This document shows positions 43,619 to 52,974 of a DNA stretch of 64,000 nt, piece by piece. This stretch comes from Pandoraea capi (GTDB lineage Bacteria; Pseudomonadota; Gammaproteobacteria; Burkholderiales; Burkholderiaceae). A model generated the notes under the pieces. The model searched no databases. It saw nothing but the letters and a program-made list of their open reading frames with translations, and was not told where the DNA came from. Every line of letters begins with the position of its first letter. The first letter of the stretch is position 1. The DNA lies in the NCBI RefSeq assembly GCF_902459735.1, contig NZ_CABPRV010000012.1, forward strand, positions 1 to 64,000, given 5' to 3'. Both the position numbers and the translations under genes were made by a program.

Positions 43619-44407
43619 TCAGGTGTTGAGCAGCAGTCCGTTCTCGATGGCCAGCACCTGACCGGTCATCGCCGGGGCGCGTGCGGCGAGGAACCACGCG
43701 AGTTCGGCGATCTCGGCGGGCTGCGAGACGCGTCCGAGCGGCGAATTCTCCCGCATGCCTTCGACGACGTGCCCATAAGCGTCGTCGCCGAGTACGCGCC
43801 GCAGCAGGCCGTCGTCGACCATGCCGGGCGCGATGGCATTCACGCGCACCTGCGGCGCGAGGTTGCGCGCGAGCGACAGCGTCAGCGCGTTGACGGCGCC
43901 CTTGGACGCCGCATAAGCAATCGACGACCCGGTGCCGTTGAGCGACGCGAGCGACGAGATGTTGACGACCGACGCATACGACGCTGCCGATCGGTTCGCA
44001 GGGCGCTCGCGCAGCAGCGGGGTGGCCGCGCGCGTCATCTGGAACATGCCGATGAGGTTCACACGATAGATGCGCTCGAATTCGGCGGCATCGATGGCGT
44101 CCAGATCGCCGTGGGGGATGACGCGCGTGGTGCCCGCGCTGTTGACGAGTGCATCGAGCCGTCCCCAGCGTGCGCCCACGGCATCCGCCATGCGGCGACA
44201 CGCGGCGTCGTCACCGACATCGGCATCGACGACGAGCGTTTGCGCGCCGGCATCGCGACACTGCGCGGCAACCGCTTCGGCTGCGGCACGCGTGCTGTCG
44301 TCGAAATTGTTGATGGCCACGGCCCAGCCGTCCTGCGCAAAGCGCAGGGCGGTGGCCGCGCCGATGCCCGTAGCGGCACCGGTCACGAGACAGACGGGAA
44401 AACTCAT
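43619..44407 (-). CDS. Short-chain dehydrogenase/reductase
   Basis: A 262-residue classical SDR. Cofactor motif VTGAATGIGAA, NSAG in LDALVNSAGTTR, the active-site Ser region (NISSLASLNG) and YAASK with catalytic Tyr/Lys, ending with a normal C-terminus (MTGQVLAIENGLLLNT). ATG 44407 overlaps the stop of the MFS gene by four bases (ATGA), indicating translational coupling. It probably oxidises a sugar or reduces a keto intermediate in the operon's pathway. Confidence 0.88.
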   Translation of the reverse strand: MSFPVCLVTGAATGIGAATALRFAQDGWAVAINNFDDSTRAAAEAVAAQCRDAGAQTLVVDADVGDDAACRRMADAVGARWGRLDALVNSAGTTRVIPHGDLDAIDAAEFERIYRVNLIGMFQMTRAATPLLRERPANRSAASYASVVNISSLASLNGTGSSIAYAASKGAVNALTLSLARNLAPQVRVNAIAPGMVDDGLLRRVLGDDAYGHVVEGMRENSPLGRVSQPAEIAELAWFLAARAPAMTGQVLAIENGLLLNT

Positions 44408-45729
44408 GCATGACTCCGTTGGGGCTTGAGCGACATCACGAGGCACGCACCGCCGACCAGCGCACACGCCAGCACGATCATGCCCGGCAGCAACTGGCCC
44501 GTGCTGTCCTTGAGAAAGCCGATGACGTACGGGCTGACGAAGCCCGCGAGGTTGCCGGTCGAGTTGATCAGCGCGATGGCGGCAGCCGCGCCTGCGCCGC
44601 CCATCATGGCCGTGGGAATGCCCCAGAAGACCGGTGCGATCGAGTTGATGCCGATGGCCGCGACGATCAGGGCCGCCATGGACCACCACAGATGCTGCGC
44701 GAGCAGCACGGAAGCAAGCATGCCGGCCGCGCCGAGCAGGCAGCACACGGCCACGTGCATGCGGCGTTCGTTGTGACGGTCGGCGTGGCGCGCGATCAGA
44801 ATCATCGCGACGGCGCTCACGAGCGACGGCACCGCCGAGAGCAGGCCGATGTTGCCGAGGTTCGCGACACCGGCGGCGCGAATCATCGTCGGCAGCCAGA
44901 ACACGAGGCCGTAATTGCCCATCGCGATGCAGAAGTACAGCAGGCCGAGCAGCCACACCTTGGGGCTGCCGAACACCTCACGCACGCTGTGCTGAGCCCG
45001 CGTGCTGCCGTCGGCGGCGAGGTCCTGGGCGAGCAGGCGCTTTTCTTCGGCGCTCAGCCACTTTACTGTCTCGATCTTGTCCTGCAACACGAAGAACGCT
45101 GCGATGCCCACGAGCAACGAGGCGATGCCTTCGATCAGGAACAGCCATTGCCATCCCGAATAGCCGTGCATGCCGCCGAAGTGCAGCATGATCCAGCCCG
45201 AGAGCGGACCGCCGATGGCGCCCGATACCGGAATCGCGACCATGAACAGCGCAATGATCTGCGAGCGCTTGTTCGACGGGAACCACGACGACAGATACAG
45301 CACGATACCGGGGAAGAAACCCGCTTCGGCGACGCCGAGCAGGAAGCGCAGCACGTAGAAGGACGTCGGTCCCTGCGTGAACATCGTGAGGCAGGAAATG
45401 ATCGACCACGTGACCATGATGCGCGCGATCCACATGCGGGCGCCCACGCGATGCAGGATCAGGTTGCTCGGCACTTCGAAGAGGAAGTAGCCGAGGAAGA
45501 ACACGCCCGCACCCGCGCCGTAGACCGTCTCGGACAGCGAGAGGTCGGAGAGCATCTCCAGCTTGGCGAAGCTCACGTTCACGCGGTCGATGTACGCGAC
45601 GATGAACGCCAGGAAAAGGAACGGGATGATGTGCCAGGTCAGCTTGCGGTACAGCGCGTCGCGCTGCACGGGATCTAGCGTGATCGGGGCGGCATGCGGC
45701 TGCGCGCCGCCCGAAAGGGACGTGCTCAT
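44404..45729 (-). CDS. MFS transporter, ACS type
   Basis: A 441-residue, twelve-helix organic-anion importer. Helix 1 carries FLFLAFIVAYIDRVNVSFAK, typical of ACS carriers for tartrate, glucarate/galactarate or phthalate, and helix 4 has FLLGVAEAGFFPGIVLYLSSWF. ATG 45729 has GGAG upstream; the longer frame to 45756 is unlikely. First gene of the four-gene operon and divergent from a LysR regulator. Confidence 0.88.
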   Translation of the reverse strand: MSTSLSGGAQPHAAPITLDPVQRDALYRKLTWHIIPFLFLAFIVAYIDRVNVSFAKLEMLSDLSLSETVYGAGAGVFFLGYFLFEVPSNLILHRVGARMWIARIMVTWSIISCLTMFTQGPTSFYVLRFLLGVAEAGFFPGIVLYLSSWFPSNKRSQIIALFMVAIPVSGAIGGPLSGWIMLHFGGMHGYSGWQWLFLIEGIASLLVGIAAFFVLQDKIETVKWLSAEEKRLLAQDLAADGSTRAQHSVREVFGSPKVWLLGLLYFCIAMGNYGLVFWLPTMIRAAGVANLGNIGLLSAVPSLVSAVAMILIARHADRHNERRMHVAVCCLLGAAGMLASVLLAQHLWWSMAALIVAAIGINSIAPVFWGIPTAMMGGAGAAAAIALINSTGNLAGFVSPYVIGFLKDSTGQLLPGMIVLACALVGGACLVMSLKPQRSHA

Positions 45730-46114
45730 GGGTGTTGTCTCCGAGGTGCGTGCCATGCGGCACGTCGAGTTATCTGGCAGCGCGTAGCGTCGGATGGGGT
45801 TCGCGCGACTGGCCCCGCGTTCGGTGTTCGGTTATACGTCGACCGCCTTGCGGTGCCGGATCGGGATCCCGGAAATCCGGGCCAACGGGCTCGGATAGGG
45901 TTGGAAATCGAAACGAAAATCCCGCCAAACGCTAGCGCTGCTCGATCGAAGGGTAAAGCGAGGGCGGTTGCCTCGGCAAATCACACTTTGCGCATCCGGC
46001 ATTACCATTTGGTTATGATGTCGACGATCCGCTGCCGAGTAACCGGCATTTCCGATCGTTCGGATGTTCGACGGTTCGACCGTCCCCGCCATTGTCTTTA
46101 CCGTTCTGAGCGCC
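45730..46114. promoter_or_regulatory. Divergent control region of the dehydratase operon and LysR gene
   Basis: A 385-base region between divergent starts. A promoter-like A+T-rich segment lies at about 45995-46020 (ATTACCATTTGGTTATGATG). No clear inverted repeat or gene is seen; a LysR site is expected. Confidence 0.4.
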
Positions 46115-47071
46115 ATGACCATGACCGACAACTCGATCGAGCGTTTCTTCCGCAGTGGCCTGAAGCTGGGCCACCTGCGCATTCTGGTGACGCTGGGCGA
46201 GCTGCGTCAGGTCACGCGTGTGGCGGCGGCGTTTCACGTCACGCAGCCGGCCATCTCCAAGCAGATTGCGGAAATCGAGGAGGCGCTGGGCGCGCCGGTC
46301 GTTCGGCGGGTGGGGAATGCGGTCGAGCTGACGGGGATCGGGCGGGTGCTCGTCGAGCGCGGGCGCGAGATCCTGCGGCAGATCGAACTTGCCCGCCGGG
46401 ATGTGAGTGCCTTGACCGCCGGGACGGCGGGGCACGTGCGCTTCGGCGCGGTGGTGACGATTCCTCAGCCGCTGATCGCGCACGCGGTGGAGCTATTCAC
46501 GCGACGCGCGCCGAACGCTTCGTTCTCCTTCGTCGAAGCGACGCTGGACCGGCTTCTGAAGATGATGGACGAAGGCAATCTCGATCTGGCGCTCGGACGC
46601 AATCGTGTGGCTGGCCATATGCCGGAGATGCGCCACGAATCGCTGCATCACGAGCCGTTCGTCTTCGTCGTCGGGACACGGCATCCGTTGGGTGGTCCGG
46701 ACGCCGCCGTCTCGTGGGGCGACTTGCAGACGGTGCGCTGGATCACGCCGATGCGCGGCTCGCCGGCGTTCACGACGATGGCCGAGATTCTGGCCGAGCA
46801 TGGGGTGACGTTGCAACGTCCGGTCATCGAGTCGAGTTCACTGGCGCTGAACCTGTCGTTGCTGCGTGGCGGCGAGTTCGTCTCGATCCTGCCGCTCTCG
46901 CTGGCGCGGCGTTATGTGCAGCGCGGCACGATGCGGGTGTTGCCGTTGCCGCCGCTGGCGCCGCTGGGCGAAGCGATTCTGTACTGGCGCGAGGACACGA
47001 CGACGCCCGCCGCACAACTGTTTGCCGCTTGCCTGCGGGAATCGTCGGCGGAGTTGATCGACGCGAACTGA
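46115..47071 (+). CDS. LysR-family transcriptional regulator, GbpR/CbbR-like
   Basis: 318 residues. The N-terminal HTH (LGHLRILVTLGELRQVTRVAAAFHVTQPAISKQIAEIEEALG, in parts) is followed by an effector domain with a long GxxGHVRFGAV linker. The arrangement resembles GbpR-type regulators of sugar transport and catabolism. ATG 46115 or ATG 46121 could start it; the upstream frame to 46064 lacks support. It is divergent from the MFS-SDR-dehydratase-dehydrogenase operon and is its likely regulator. Confidence 0.85.
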   Translation: MTMTDNSIERFFRSGLKLGHLRILVTLGELRQVTRVAAAFHVTQPAISKQIAEIEEALGAPVVRRVGNAVELTGIGRVLVERGREILRQIELARRDVSALTAGTAGHVRFGAVVTIPQPLIAHAVELFTRRAPNASFSFVEATLDRLLKMMDEGNLDLALGRNRVAGHMPEMRHESLHHEPFVFVVGTRHPLGGPDAAVSWGDLQTVRWITPMRGSPAFTTMAEILAEHGVTLQRPVIESSSLALNLSLLRGGEFVSILPLSLARRYVQRGTMRVLPLPPLAPLGEAILYWREDTTTPAAQLFAACLRESSAELIDAN

Positions 47072-47242
47072 TGCGTCGTGACGAGGCCATTGCACGACGA
47101 ATGCGACGAATGCATGACGGGGGTGACTGTGGCTGACGTCGAGGAGGTGGTGTATTTGAGCGTTTTGGGAAAGCGGGAAATTGCCCATCCGCGCATGCCT
47201 AGACTGGCGCATCCATGAACGGATTTGTCCCGGAGGCAAACT

Positions 47243-47838
47243 ATGAAATTCCGCACCCCACCTGTCTCGCTGCGTGTCTTGAGCGCTTGTGCACTGGCGG
47301 CGACCGTGGTCGTCGCAACCGGATGCACGGCCCCCATGGGCAAGCCGACGCCGGTCACGCAACCTGTGACGTCGCCAGCGAATCCCACGATCCTGCCTGT
47401 GCCGGGGCCGACCCCGCAGCCGGCGATCCAGCCGGTGCGGCCGACATCGCAGCCGACAATTCTGCCGGTACCGGGTCCCGCGCCGCAGCCGGCCATTCAG
47501 CCGGTGCGCCCGGCTCCGCAGCCGTCGATTCAGCCTGTCCCGTCTGACATCCCCAAACCCACGACCTTGCCTTCGGGGCCACAGCCCGTTGTTCGGGATG
47601 CGGTGCCTTCGGCGCTGAATAATCCCTCGCGTCGTCCTTGCACCGCCGAGTGGTTTTCCTATCTGGAAAAGCACTACGCTGCGGTTGGCGATGCACAGGG
47701 GCACGGCCCGGATCTGGGCAGCGACGAGTGGTTAAACGCCTTCGAGCGCCGTCGTAACCTGCCGTCGACCAGCGCGCTGCCGCGAGAGCAGCGCTGCGCG
47801 ACGCTGGCGCGTGAACTGGACTATCGCAACTGATCGGG
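47243..47838 (+). CDS. Pro-rich repeat lipoprotein
   Basis: 196 residues with stop near 47831-47833. The lipoprotein signal ends in VATGC. Residues about 40-115 hold imperfect repeats of PTILPVPGP and PQPAIQPVRP; the C-terminal 75 residues are a compact domain with two cysteines (RPCTAEWF, EQRCATLA) and SYLEKHYAAVGDAQGHGPDLGSDEW. ATG 47243 has GGAGG eight bases upstream. It is a single gene ending at a terminator and is probably an outer-membrane lipoprotein with a rigid Pro-rich stalk. Confidence 0.75.
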
Positions 47839-47843
47839 CATAG

Positions 47844-47884
47844 GTGTGCGCCTGTCACATGAGAGGGCGCACACGGAATAGTTT
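47844..47884 (+). terminator. Terminator after the Pro-rich lipoprotein
   Basis: A 9-bp stem (GTGTGCGCC at 47844-47852 with 47866-47874) is followed within a few bases by TTTT. A second G+C-rich hairpin (GGGCCGCC / GGCGGCCC) lies just beyond, serving the convergent helicase gene. Confidence 0.6.
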
Positions 47885-47921
47885 TCGGGGCCGCCCGGGC
47901 GGCGGCCCTCATCCCCTCGAA

Positions 47922-49334
47922 TCAGGGCTTGCGCTTGCTGCGACCGTTCACGCCGACAGGTTTGTCGGTGGACTTGCGTGCGCCCGACGTGGGCTTGCCT
48001 CCTGACGCGGGACGCGTCTTTTTTGCGCCGAACGGATTTCCGCTCGACGAGCCGCCCGTAGTCTTGACCTTAACCTTGTCCTTGCCAGCGATCTTGCCAG
48101 CGTTGCCGCCGGTCGTCGGACCTGGCGGGAATTTCGGTTTCTTCGGCTTTTTGGGTTTCTTCAGAATCTGACCGCTTGCGTCGGTCTGCGGCACGCGATG
48201 TTCCGCTTCGAAGCCGGGCACCTCCTCGCGACGCAGCGTTTGTCGGATCAGCGCCTCGATGGCGGCGAGTTGCGGCGCTTCGTCGGCGCACACGAGGGAC
48301 ACCGCCACGCCGCTGGCGCCGGCGCGTCCGGTGCGGCCGATACGGTGCACATAGTCCTGCGCCACGATCGGAAGATCGACGTTGATGACGAGCGGCAAAT
48401 CGTCGATATCCAGCCCGCGCGCGGCCACGTCGGTCGCGACCAGCATGTGAACCTCACCCGTCTTGAAACGCTCCAGCGCCCGCAGGCGTGCCGGTTGCGG
48501 TTTGTCGCCGTGAATGGTGTCGACCGAATAGCCTGCGTCCTGCAACATGGCTGCCAGATAGTCGACGCCGTTGCGGGTTTTGACAAACACCAGCGCGTGC
48601 GTCCACTGGTTTTCCGCGATCAGGTGCATGAACAGATCGGGCTTGTTGCGCTTGTCCACGGTCACGACCCACTGCTTGATGCGGCTGGCGGTGGCGTTCG
48701 GCGTGCTGACGCTGACATTGACCGGCTGGCGCAGCACGCGCTGCGTCATGGCGCGGATGTCATCGGTGAACGTGGCGGAGAACAGCAGCGTCTGACGTCT
48801 GGCGGGCAGGGCGTCGACCACGGCATTGAGCTCACGTGCGAAGCCCAGGTCCAGCATGCGATCGGCTTCGTCGAGCACGAGGGTCTGTACCTGATCGAAC
48901 TGCACGGCGTTCTGCCGGTTGAGGTCCAGCAGGCGGCCCGGCGTGGCGACGAGCACATCCACGCCCTTGCGCAGCTTCATCATCTGCGGATTGATGCTCA
49001 CCCCGCCGTAAGCGGCGAGAAAACGCAGATCAAGCCCTTTGCCGTACGTGAGGAAACTTTGCAGGACCTGTTCGGCCAGCTCGCGCGTGGGCACGAGGAC
49101 CAGCACGCGCGCGCGATTGCTGGATACAGCCGGGCCTTCCTGCACCAGACGCTGCAACAGTGGCAGCGCGAAGCCTGCGGTCTTGCCGGTGCCGGTCTGG
49201 GCTTCGGCCATGACGTCCTTGCCGCTGAGCACTGCCGGAATTGCAGCGGCCTGCACCGGGGTCGGTGTCCGGTAATTGAGATCCTGCAAATTCCGCAATA
49301 ACGGATCGATCAGGCCGAGCGAGGCAAAAGACAT
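47922..49334 (-). CDS. rhlE: ATP-dependent DEAD-box RNA helicase RhlE
   Basis: 470 residues with all helicase motifs: Q motif (YRTPTPVQAAAIP), motif I AQTGTGKT, Ia PTRELAEQ, II DEAD, III SAT, IV-V (LVATDVAARGLDID) and VI HRIGRTGRAG. The C-terminal 90 residues are a Lys/Pro-rich basic tail (KKPKKPKKPKFPPGP) of the kind that binds RNA. This is the RhlE group, which acts in ribosome maturation and cold-shock or RNA-decay functions in the cytoplasm. Single gene with ATG at 49334. Confidence 0.9.
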   Translation of the reverse strand: MSFASLGLIDPLLRNLQDLNYRTPTPVQAAAIPAVLSGKDVMAEAQTGTGKTAGFALPLLQRLVQEGPAVSSNRARVLVLVPTRELAEQVLQSFLTYGKGLDLRFLAAYGGVSINPQMMKLRKGVDVLVATPGRLLDLNRQNAVQFDQVQTLVLDEADRMLDLGFARELNAVVDALPARRQTLLFSATFTDDIRAMTQRVLRQPVNVSVSTPNATASRIKQWVVTVDKRNKPDLFMHLIAENQWTHALVFVKTRNGVDYLAAMLQDAGYSVDTIHGDKPQPARLRALERFKTGEVHMLVATDVAARGLDIDDLPLVINVDLPIVAQDYVHRIGRTGRAGASGVAVSLVCADEAPQLAAIEALIRQTLRREEVPGFEAEHRVPQTDASGQILKKPKKPKKPKFPPGPTTGGNAGKIAGKDKVKVKTTGGSSSGNPFGAKKTRPASGGKPTSGARKSTDKPVGVNGRSKRKP

Positions 49335-49557
49335 GAGCAGAGGGCGATGGATGCAAAAACCGTAATTCTAGCGGTTACTGCGTCCATCGCCGTGCAGGTC
49401 CGCCCGCGCGGGTGCGCGTGACTGGCAGTTGCTTGCCCACGAGGCGCCCGGTCGGCAATTGTGGGCTTTGCCGCTTGCTCACCCATCGTTGCCCGCGTCT
49501 ATCGACCGTCCATGCGCCTGCGCCGACCTTCGGCGGTGCGCATGGATGGCGTCACCG

Positions 49558-50382
49558 TCAGGCCGCGCGGGCGGCAACGTTCACGCCGTAGCGTTGGCCC
49601 GGTGTGCGGTTGCTCAGACCGCCCGACATCTGGCGACGTGCCGTGTCGAACGATGTCCACTCGGCGCCGTCCTGCAACGGCGGGATCGTGACGCTCTCAC
49701 CCTGGTCGAGGCCAGACAGCGCTGCGTCGACCAGATCGGCCGACGTCATCAGCCATTCCTGCGGCAACTCGCTGTGCGACTTGCCCGCGACATCCCAGAA
49801 CTCCGTCACCGTGGCGCCCGGCAGCACGGCTTGCACGCGCACGCCCGTGTCGGCGAGCTGATGCTGCAACGATTGCGAGAACGCCAGCACGAACGCTTTC
49901 GAGCCGCCGTACACGTCGTTGAGCAACTCCGGCGCGATGGCGACGATGGAGGCGATGTTGATGACGGTGCCGCGTCTGCGGGCCACGAAGCCGGGCACGG
50001 CGGCATACGTCAGCCGTGTGAGCGCGGTGATGTTCACTTCGATCATGTCGGTCATGTGCTCGACATCCGCTTGCAGCAGCGGCGCCACTGCGCCGAAGCC
50101 CGCGTTGTTGACGAGCGTGTCGATGGTGGCATCCTCGCGCAACCGCGCGGCAACAATGTCCTGACCCTCGCGGGTGGACAGGTCGGCGCTCAGAATGTCG
50201 ATCTGACGACCGGTTTGCGCGTGGATGCGCTCGGCGACGTCGCGCAGACGCGCCGTGTTGCGAGCGACGAGAATCAGATCGTGCCCGCGTCGGGCGAGGC
50301 GGTCGGCATAGATGGCGCCGATACCCGACGAAGCGCCGGTGATCAGGGCGGTGCCCGGGGAGGTTTGGGACGTTTGGCTCAT
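49558..50382 (-). CDS. Short-chain dehydrogenase/reductase
   Basis: A 274-residue SDR: ITGASSGIGAIYADRLA cofactor motif, LVNNAGFG, INIASIVAI and YGGSKAFV with catalytic Tyr and Lys (the expected YxxxK is kept as Y-G-G-S-K). It resembles the DltE/YqjQ-type group of SDRs often found with GlxA regulators. It is divergent from a GlxA-family regulator, with 297 bases between the starts. Substrate unknown. Confidence 0.85.
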   Translation of the reverse strand: MSQTSQTSPGTALITGASSGIGAIYADRLARRGHDLILVARNTARLRDVAERIHAQTGRQIDILSADLSTREGQDIVAARLREDATIDTLVNNAGFGAVAPLLQADVEHMTDMIEVNITALTRLTYAAVPGFVARRRGTVINIASIVAIAPELLNDVYGGSKAFVLAFSQSLQHQLADTGVRVQAVLPGATVTEFWDVAGKSHSELPQEWLMTSADLVDAALSGLDQGESVTIPPLQDGAEWTSFDTARRQMSGGLSNRTPGQRYGVNVAARAA

Positions 50383-50679
50383 GATGGTTTCAGTTCCTGT
50401 GCGTAGGGTCTTCGGACGTCGATAGCGTCGCCGGACGGCAAGCGGGGTTGTCGGCCTGTCTGGCGTGTCACTGCGTCGATGGCTTCTAGTGTGGTGCGCA
50501 CGGTGTTTGTCTGAAATGACTAGAAAACCTCCTTTTCAGACAAACTTGTCCGACGTGGCCGCCACCGGCCCACTACAATCGACGCATCGGCCGCCGCGCG
50601 GTCGTGGCCGCCCGTGCCCGGGTGGGTGTCCCGTCCTCTGGCGATCTCCTTGCCGTGGCCTTTCGCGCCTTTTTCAGTC
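50383..50679. promoter_or_regulatory. Divergent region between SDR and GlxA-family regulator
   Basis: TTTGTCTGAAA at about 50506-50516 and its inverted partner TTTTCAGACAAA at about 50531-50542 form an inverted repeat (TTTGTCTGAAA, 14 bases, TTTCAGACAAA), suited to a dimeric regulator such as the adjacent AraC-type protein. Confidence 0.55.
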
Positions 50680-51627
50680 ATGACGAAACGTATTGCGCTG
50701 GTGGTGTACCCCGGTTTCCAGATGATTTCGCTGGCGGCCATGTCGGTCTTCGAGATCGCGAATTTCGGGCGCGACGTGCCGCTCTACGAGGTGTCGACCG
50801 TCTCGGTCGAGGGCGGGCTGATCCGGGATTCGGCAGGCATTTCGGTGGCAACGGAGGTCATCGGGCGCAGCCACTACGACACCGTGCTGGTGGCCGGAGC
50901 GACCTACGTCGTGCCGACGGAGCCGGAACTGGTCGAGGCGCTGAAGCGGCTCGCGCCGAAGGTGCGGCGCATCGGGAGCATTTGTTCGGGGGCCTTCGTG
51001 CTTGCGGATGCCGGTCTGCTCGAAGGCCGCCGTGCGACGACGCACTGGGGCCAGGCGAGCGCGCTGCAACAGCAACACCCGGACGTGCTCGTCGAGGACG
51101 ACCGCATCTACGTCAACGATGGGGCGGTCTGGACGTCGGCCGGGATGACCGCCGGTATCGATCTGGCGCTCGCGCTGGTCGAGGCGGATTACGGCAGCGA
51201 GATCGCGCGTGAAACGTCGCGGCTACTCGTAGTGCACTACCGCCGCACCGGCGGACAGTCGCAGTTCTCCACACTCTCCGCGCTGGAACCCACGTCCGAT
51301 CGGGTACGTGCCGCGCTCGCTTATGCCCGAGAGCACTTGCGCGAACCGTTGTCGGTCGAGCAGCTTGCGGCGCAGGTGCATTGGAGCGCGCGGCATTTCA
51401 GCCGTGAATTCACGTTGCAGACCGGACTCACGCCGGCAAAGGCCATCGAGAAGCTGCGTCTGGAGGCGGCGCAAGCGCTGCTCGAAGCCGGGGAGGCGTC
51501 GATTGCGCGTGTCGCGAACGTGACCGGATTCGGTGACGAAGAACGGATGCGGCGCGCGTTCGTGCGCACGCTGGGCAAGCCGCCGCAAGCGTTGTTGCGT
51601 GAGGCGCGCGAACGCATGCGCGCCTGA
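50680..51627 (+). CDS. GlxA-family transcriptional regulator (DJ-1/PfpI + AraC HTH)
   Basis: 315 residues: DJ-1/PfpI domain at about 1-185 (IALVVYPGFQMISLAAMSVFEIAN, GSICSGAFVLADAGLLEGRRATTHW, in parts), AraC HTH pair at about 210-310 (LSVEQLAAQVHWSARHFSREF, IARVANVTGFGDEERMRRAFVRTLG, in parts). ATG 50680 begins right at the conserved strand; the longer frame from 50614 is not supported. It is divergent from an SDR, which it probably controls through the inverted repeat between them. Confidence 0.87.
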   Translation: MTKRIALVVYPGFQMISLAAMSVFEIANFGRDVPLYEVSTVSVEGGLIRDSAGISVATEVIGRSHYDTVLVAGATYVVPTEPELVEALKRLAPKVRRIGSICSGAFVLADAGLLEGRRATTHWGQASALQQQHPDVLVEDDRIYVNDGAVWTSAGMTAGIDLALALVEADYGSEIARETSRLLVVHYRRTGGQSQFSTLSALEPTSDRVRAALAYAREHLREPLSVEQLAAQVHWSARHFSREFTLQTGLTPAKAIEKLRLEAAQALLEAGEASIARVANVTGFGDEERMRRAFVRTLGKPPQALLREARERMRA

Positions 51628-52047
51628 AACGTTCGATCTGCCCGCACGCGGCTCATACCTGTTTCATCCCCCGTTCCGCCCGCGTTCATGACGAATTCGT
51701 CCATGCGGTCGAGTGGCTTTTTGCGCCCCGTGGCTTTGTAAGCGTTTCATGAACGATACGTTTTCGACAGGGTGTCCCTCGATGTCTCGCAAATTGAGTT
51801 ATTAATTCTTTTTTAATCAATGGGTTATATCGTCTGGCACGGAATTCGCGTATTTGAATCGTGTATGGCGAAGCGCCAACCTGGATCTTCCGCTGGCTCT
51901 TGGCAAGGGACTCCTGTGCCTCGTTGCACGGGTGGGCTCTCTATTGCCCGCGTTTTCCGCTGATGCGCTCTCGTCGTAACGCCGCACCTTTTGGCGGGGT
52001 GCGGCGTGTTCCGAAGTGAGTGTGTGCGCGTGCGCGGGGAGGGGACC
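51628..52047. other. Intergenic region upstream of the glycine-rich protein
   Basis: About 420 bases. A strongly A+T-rich patch at 51795-51832 contains an imperfect inverted repeat beginning ATTGA and ending TCAAT and is the likely promoter area. No gene is supported here. Confidence 0.45.
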
Positions 52048-52545
52048 ATGAACGGGTTCAAGGCGACTTTGGTGGGGGCGGCCGCAGTGGCGATGCTGTG
52101 CGGCATTTCGATCAATGCGTCGTACGCTGCCGGTGGCGGCGGGGGTGGACGCGGCGGTGGCGGCGGCATCGGCTTTGGCGGTGCTGGCGGCCTGGGCGGG
52201 TTAGGCGCATTCGGCGGCCCGAGCGGCCCGGGCGGCGGTGTGGGCATCGGTATCGGTGGCGCAGGCGGCTGCGGCTGCGGCGGGCACGGCGGCGGTCCCG
52301 GTGGTGGCGGCGGTGGCGGCGGTGGTGGCGGCGGCGGCGGCGGTGGTGGTGGCACCGGCGGCGGCGGTGGGACTGGCGCCAGCGGTGGCGGTGGCGGAGG
52401 CGTCGGTGCAAGTGGCCCGGGCGGGCGCGGCATCGGTGGCTCGGCCGGCGGTAACGGATTGGCAGCATTCGGCGGGCCGAGCGGTTTTGGCGGCGGCGGC
52501 GGATGTGCAATGAACGGCCAGGCAGGCGAGGAGCCATGTCCCTGA
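52048..52545 (+). CDS. Glycine-rich exported protein
   Basis: 165 residues. A Sec signal peptide (MNGFKATLVGAAAVAMLCGISINASYAAG) is followed by an almost pure Gly-rich body with runs of up to about 18 Gly residues broken by Ser, Thr, Ala and Val, and two copies of a FGGPSG unit. The end has three cysteines (CAMNGQAGEEPCP). Such proteins are secreted or surface low-complexity polypeptides. GAGGGG lies before ATG 52048. A signal peptide in frame and a defined start argue that this is a real gene in spite of the repetitive DNA. Confidence 0.6.
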   Translation: MNGFKATLVGAAAVAMLCGISINASYAAGGGGGGRGGGGGIGFGGAGGLGGLGAFGGPSGPGGGVGIGIGGAGGCGCGGHGGGPGGGGGGGGGGGGGGGGGGTGGGGGTGASGGGGGGVGASGPGGRGIGGSAGGNGLAAFGGPSGFGGGGGCAMNGQAGEEPCP

Positions 52546-52974
52546 GCCAGTCGCGGGGAGGAGCCTGCACGCGTTCGGCACAGCGCGTGCAGGCGCTGGC
52601 CCTCGGTATCTCGATGGTATAACGAGTCTCGCAGGTTGTTCGTCGGTTCCTGACGCGACCGGCTGACGGCGTTGCCGTTGGCCGTGCCACCCCCCCCGGC
52701 CCGTGATCAGGCTGTTCTCCCGGCGAAGCGCCCCTTCGGTGATCCGAAGGGGCGTTTTTTTATGATGTGCGCAGACTATCGGAACGAAAAAGGGGATATC
52801 GAAATGCCGATTATGTATTTCGTGTAAACCCGCATTTGTGGCAGCATCCGGTTTCCGGGTCGCGCGAAAGGACTGTCCGCCGCGCGCGACCGTAGCGGGC
52901 CCATCAGGTCCGCCGTGACTCGCAAAGATGCCCAACAGGCGTCGGTTCCTATAAGCAAAAAGGAGAAATCGCAC
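52546..52974. other. Intergenic region with strong terminator
   Basis: About 430 bases holding the terminator at 52729-52761 and the promoter and leader of the binding-protein gene downstream. Nothing else is evident. Confidence 0.5.
52729..52761 (+). terminator. Rho-independent terminator
   Basis: A perfect 11-bp stem (CGCCCCTTCGG and its complement) with a TGAT loop is followed by seven T. It lies 184 bases after the glycine-rich gene and insulates the next one. Confidence 0.9.
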
